The notes below the pieces were generated by a model. It ran no database searches, was not told the origin of the DNA, and saw only the letters and a list, made by a program, of their open reading frames with translations. Below are positions 61,350 through 64,000 of a DNA stretch of 64,000 nt, in pieces (position 1 is the first letter of the stretch; each line of letters begins with the position of its first letter). This stretch comes from Lasiosphaeris hirsuta (lineage: Eukaryota > Ascomycota > Sordariomycetes > Sordariales > Lasiosphaeriaceae). Location: positions 124,001 through 188,000 of the forward strand of contig JAUKUA010000003.1 of NCBI GenBank assembly GCA_030549175.1, written 5' to 3'. Made by a program: the position numbers and the translations under genes.

Positions 61350-64000
61350 CTCTCGGTTGGGGATCCGGCCCTATTCTTTGCGGCTGGCGGTGACGAGTGA
61401 GGTGCCAGAGAGGACGGAGAAGCGCCGATGGGAGACAGGTTTCTTTTCTGGCTTCCGGGACGTCAGGCCACTTACCCCTATTTAACATTGCTCGCCTCGA
61501 CGGCATGGCCGTCCCGGGACACTCTCGCGACCGCGCGCCCCCTGCCTCGCTGTACTTCCTGTACCCACTCGATTGATTTGGGTCTGTTGGATGCCGTACT
61601 TGTGCGCTTTGTCTTGGCCCGTCGATGACATCCTGCCGCCCACGGACCACCCCCTTCCTGCAAGCACCGCTGACACCGTATACCATGTTCTCTGATCCTT
61701 AGTCGCCCAACGGGGCATATCCCCAACCGGATCTTGCTCGGACGGTAGCAGCATATTTTTGTGCGACCGCTGATGTGTTGGACTTTGGCGCTACGTAGGT
61801 GCGACTCGTGTACCACCTAGCACGGGACACCCGCCAGTGCCGCATCTGGAAATCCTTCTTCTTCTCTGGGTCCGGCCGTAGCACACTCCCCGCCGGGTGG
61901 CGGAAAGAAGGTAGGGTTTTGCAAAGGGACGGTTACGCTTGGTATAGCATCCATCACATCCTCGCGGCTGTCACTGAGTGCCAACAACACCAAGTACCTG
62001 GCCCGGCTGGGACTTTGACGTCAAAGATGAAGTGAGGCCATCCGCAAGTTTCAGCCCCTGGTTTGGAAGATCGCGCCACAGGCTCGCCATTGGAGTCCCG
62101 TTATAGCACGTTCAGCCCGTTGGTGGGGAAACAGGTCCCGGGGCATCCGGTGGAGCTGGAGCATTACCACGGCATCTAGGTCGGGGGACGCTGACATGCT
62201 CGTCGAGGTCCCTTTTGCATGCGCCCGCCGCGATGCTCGCCTGGACTTTACCCGACGGCGGTGTGCCTGCATACGCGCTGGGCCACAGCAATTTAGATAT
62301 AGACCCCGTGCGGATCAACAGGGTCGGTGGAAGCTGAAGTGTCGAGGGGCTTATAACGACCACGTCCTCGGCCAACGGCCATGCAATATCGAAGCCCGGA
62401 TACATGCGGTCGGAGACTTAGGGGTCCATTGTGACGCCGACCCCACATAGCGCGCAGGCAGGTCTCGCCAGCCGACTTCGGGGGGACACAGAAATGTCTT
62501 GATATCTTGAACAAGAATGTCTCGGGTGTGTGTCTCTTTTGCACATTGGCGCGTGAGCCATGGCATTTTGCATGCTGGCAGATCGCATTTGCCATGTCTC
62601 GTGAGGGCTGTTTGCGAGTTGCTTCGAGTATCGCGAGTTCCACTGGCGGCTGCGGCAGAAGTGGTGTATCTCGCTGTCGCTGATCGGACACAGCTTTTGG
62701 ACGAGATCATGCGAGCGAGATCGCGCTACACCGCATAAGTCGTGTTGAGATCCAGGGGCCGCGTTTGCACCCCACGCCAAGCCGTCAACGGCCAACATGG
62801 CTAGCTTCGTAGTGCTCAGGTCCTGGGTCTGGGTGTGATGGCGTGGGATGCCGACACTGTTGGTGGCGCGGTTTAGATGACGCCGCGGCACAAGCCGCTG
62901 GGTAGGATCCTATCTCGGCATTTGGTACAAAAAAAAGTGTCAGCTTCCTTGATTCCGTGGGATCAGAATCCTCGTTTTCACTCACTTCTCTACCCTGCTA
63001 CCACAGTTGGCGGTTCCTGGAATCAACAGCGCCACGGCAAAAGCCGAGACCGGAGAGCTGCTGTAGCCTTGCTGTTGGGACACAGAGAGGTAGACGCCCT
63101 GTCCTCAGCGGTGTGTTCGGTCATGAACAATCAAGAAACTACTATATCGGCCTCATGCTGTATTCCTTGTGGAATGTGTTCACTGTTCCCCCATAGAGTC
63201 TCGAGTGGTGCGCTCCAGGGCCGGCCAACGGAAAGATGGCGACATCGCATTGGAGTCTCCTTCCCATCATGGGAAGGTTTTCTGTGCAAATCCACGCGTC
63301 TTTTTCTTTTCTTCTTTCGACCAGGGCTTATCTGGATCCGGCCCGACTGCCAGCCCACTGCGCGCGTCGGCAAGGTTGTCTTCCTTCAGTCAACCTCTCC
63401 CGCAGCCCTTAAGTCCCTGAGGCTTGCGCTCAGGATGCAGGAACTCGGAGCTTTCCACACCGTCAGACACCGGGGGTCTGATAACAGATTCCTACCAGGT
63501 AACTAGCCCAATCGACGAATCACCACCGCCAGAAATACATGACTGCGTGCCTATCCTCGATATAGGCCCACGGTTGTGGTATACGTGGTTCACCAGACGA
63601 ACGCTTGCTGCAGAGTCCTGGCGCATGCACACTGCAAATCTAGCCCCATAGGGATTGAGGCTGATCTTGCACGACATGGTTGCTGGACCTCACCCCATCG
63701 GGTTGGGAAATTCAAACAGCTTGTTATTCCAGACCTAGAGGTTTCTCCAAGAGGCTTTCGCCATCCAAGTAAAAAAAAAAAAGAAGAAGAGAAAAAGGTT
63801 GAAATCACTCGGAACCCACGCGCATTGTTCCGATGGCCGAGACCTGTTCCAATCTGCCAGCGATGTCGCACGCACAACCACGACTACCCAACCCCAAGGT
63901 GACTGGCTGCCAGGCATTTTGCTTTCCAGTCAAGTTTCATACCAATTGGCCACACAGCTTGAAGAGGGGCTCAGCTCTTGCTCTGTGTCGTTGCTACGTA
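61350..64000. other. Right-edge stretch without recognised gene
   Basis: The first few hundred nt are the MFS promoter. Beyond that, frames up to 209 codons exist (plus 62877-63506), but their translations are free of motifs. A short A-rich tract lies at 63770-63798. A gene extending beyond the window cannot be excluded. Confidence 0.45.

Noticed and set aside
62877..63506. Open frame of 209 codons near the right edge
   Set aside because: No family motif, low regularity and AT/GC use like the surrounding non-coding DNA.

Overview
The window looks like nuclear DNA of a filamentous ascomycete, most likely a Sordariomycete. Genes carry short GT-AG introns (mostly 44-120 nt) with CTAAC/CTGAT-like branch sites close to the acceptor. 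The content is typical of that group: HET-domain genes, an AA9 lytic polysaccharide monooxygenase with a CBM1, a Zn2Cys6 regulator, a fungal rhodopsin-domain membrane protein, TIM50 and non-LTR retrotransposon ends. Coding regions are GC-rich. Gene-poor stretches are AT-richer and hold decayed genes. No rRNA, tRNA or CRISPR was recognised.

Layout. 1-12.1 kb is a gene-poor accessory zone. It has two small coiled-coil proteins, a broken coiled-coil gene with a possible Ulp1-like C-terminus, and a DEAH-helicase-like gene whose ATPase motifs are degenerate and whose frame is interrupted once. 12.1-25 kb holds a sulfite oxidase, a HET pseudogene killed only by nonsense codons, a UbiA-superfamily membrane enzyme, a small methyltransferase, the AA9-CBM1 enzyme (with a 17-nt last exon), a STAND-N/RhoGAP-like protein lacking the arginine finger, and a double SnoaL/NTF2-like protein. 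26.2-28.3 kb is a mobile-element patch: two tandem LINE 3' ends enclosed by a 36-bp inverted repeat. One of them carries a frame that joins a Zn2Cys6 cluster to the LINE C-terminal zinc knuckle.

28.4-52.5 kb is the gene-dense core: a flavin monooxygenase, a rhodopsin-domain protein, a nitronate monooxygenase / short-chain dehydrogenase / Zn2Cys6 regulator group, an F-box-like protein, TIM50, a disordered secreted protein, a TED1/CDC1-type phosphoesterase, an ER 3-ketoacyl-CoA-reductase-like enzyme, an intact HET protein and a TPT1-like protein lacking the expected catalytic motifs. 54.3-58.0 kb is one long decayed gene of a fungal membrane-plus-ankyrin family. 59.5-61.3 kb is a 14-TM MFS transporter, and the last 2.6 kb shows no gene.

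The housekeeping genes (TIM50, TED1, ketoacyl reductase) do not form a pathway with their neighbours. The only set that looks functionally linked is the nitronate monooxygenase, SDR and Zn2Cys6 regulator at 35.7-39.8 kb, and that link is inferred from proximity. All family assignments were made by eye from motifs. No database search was run.
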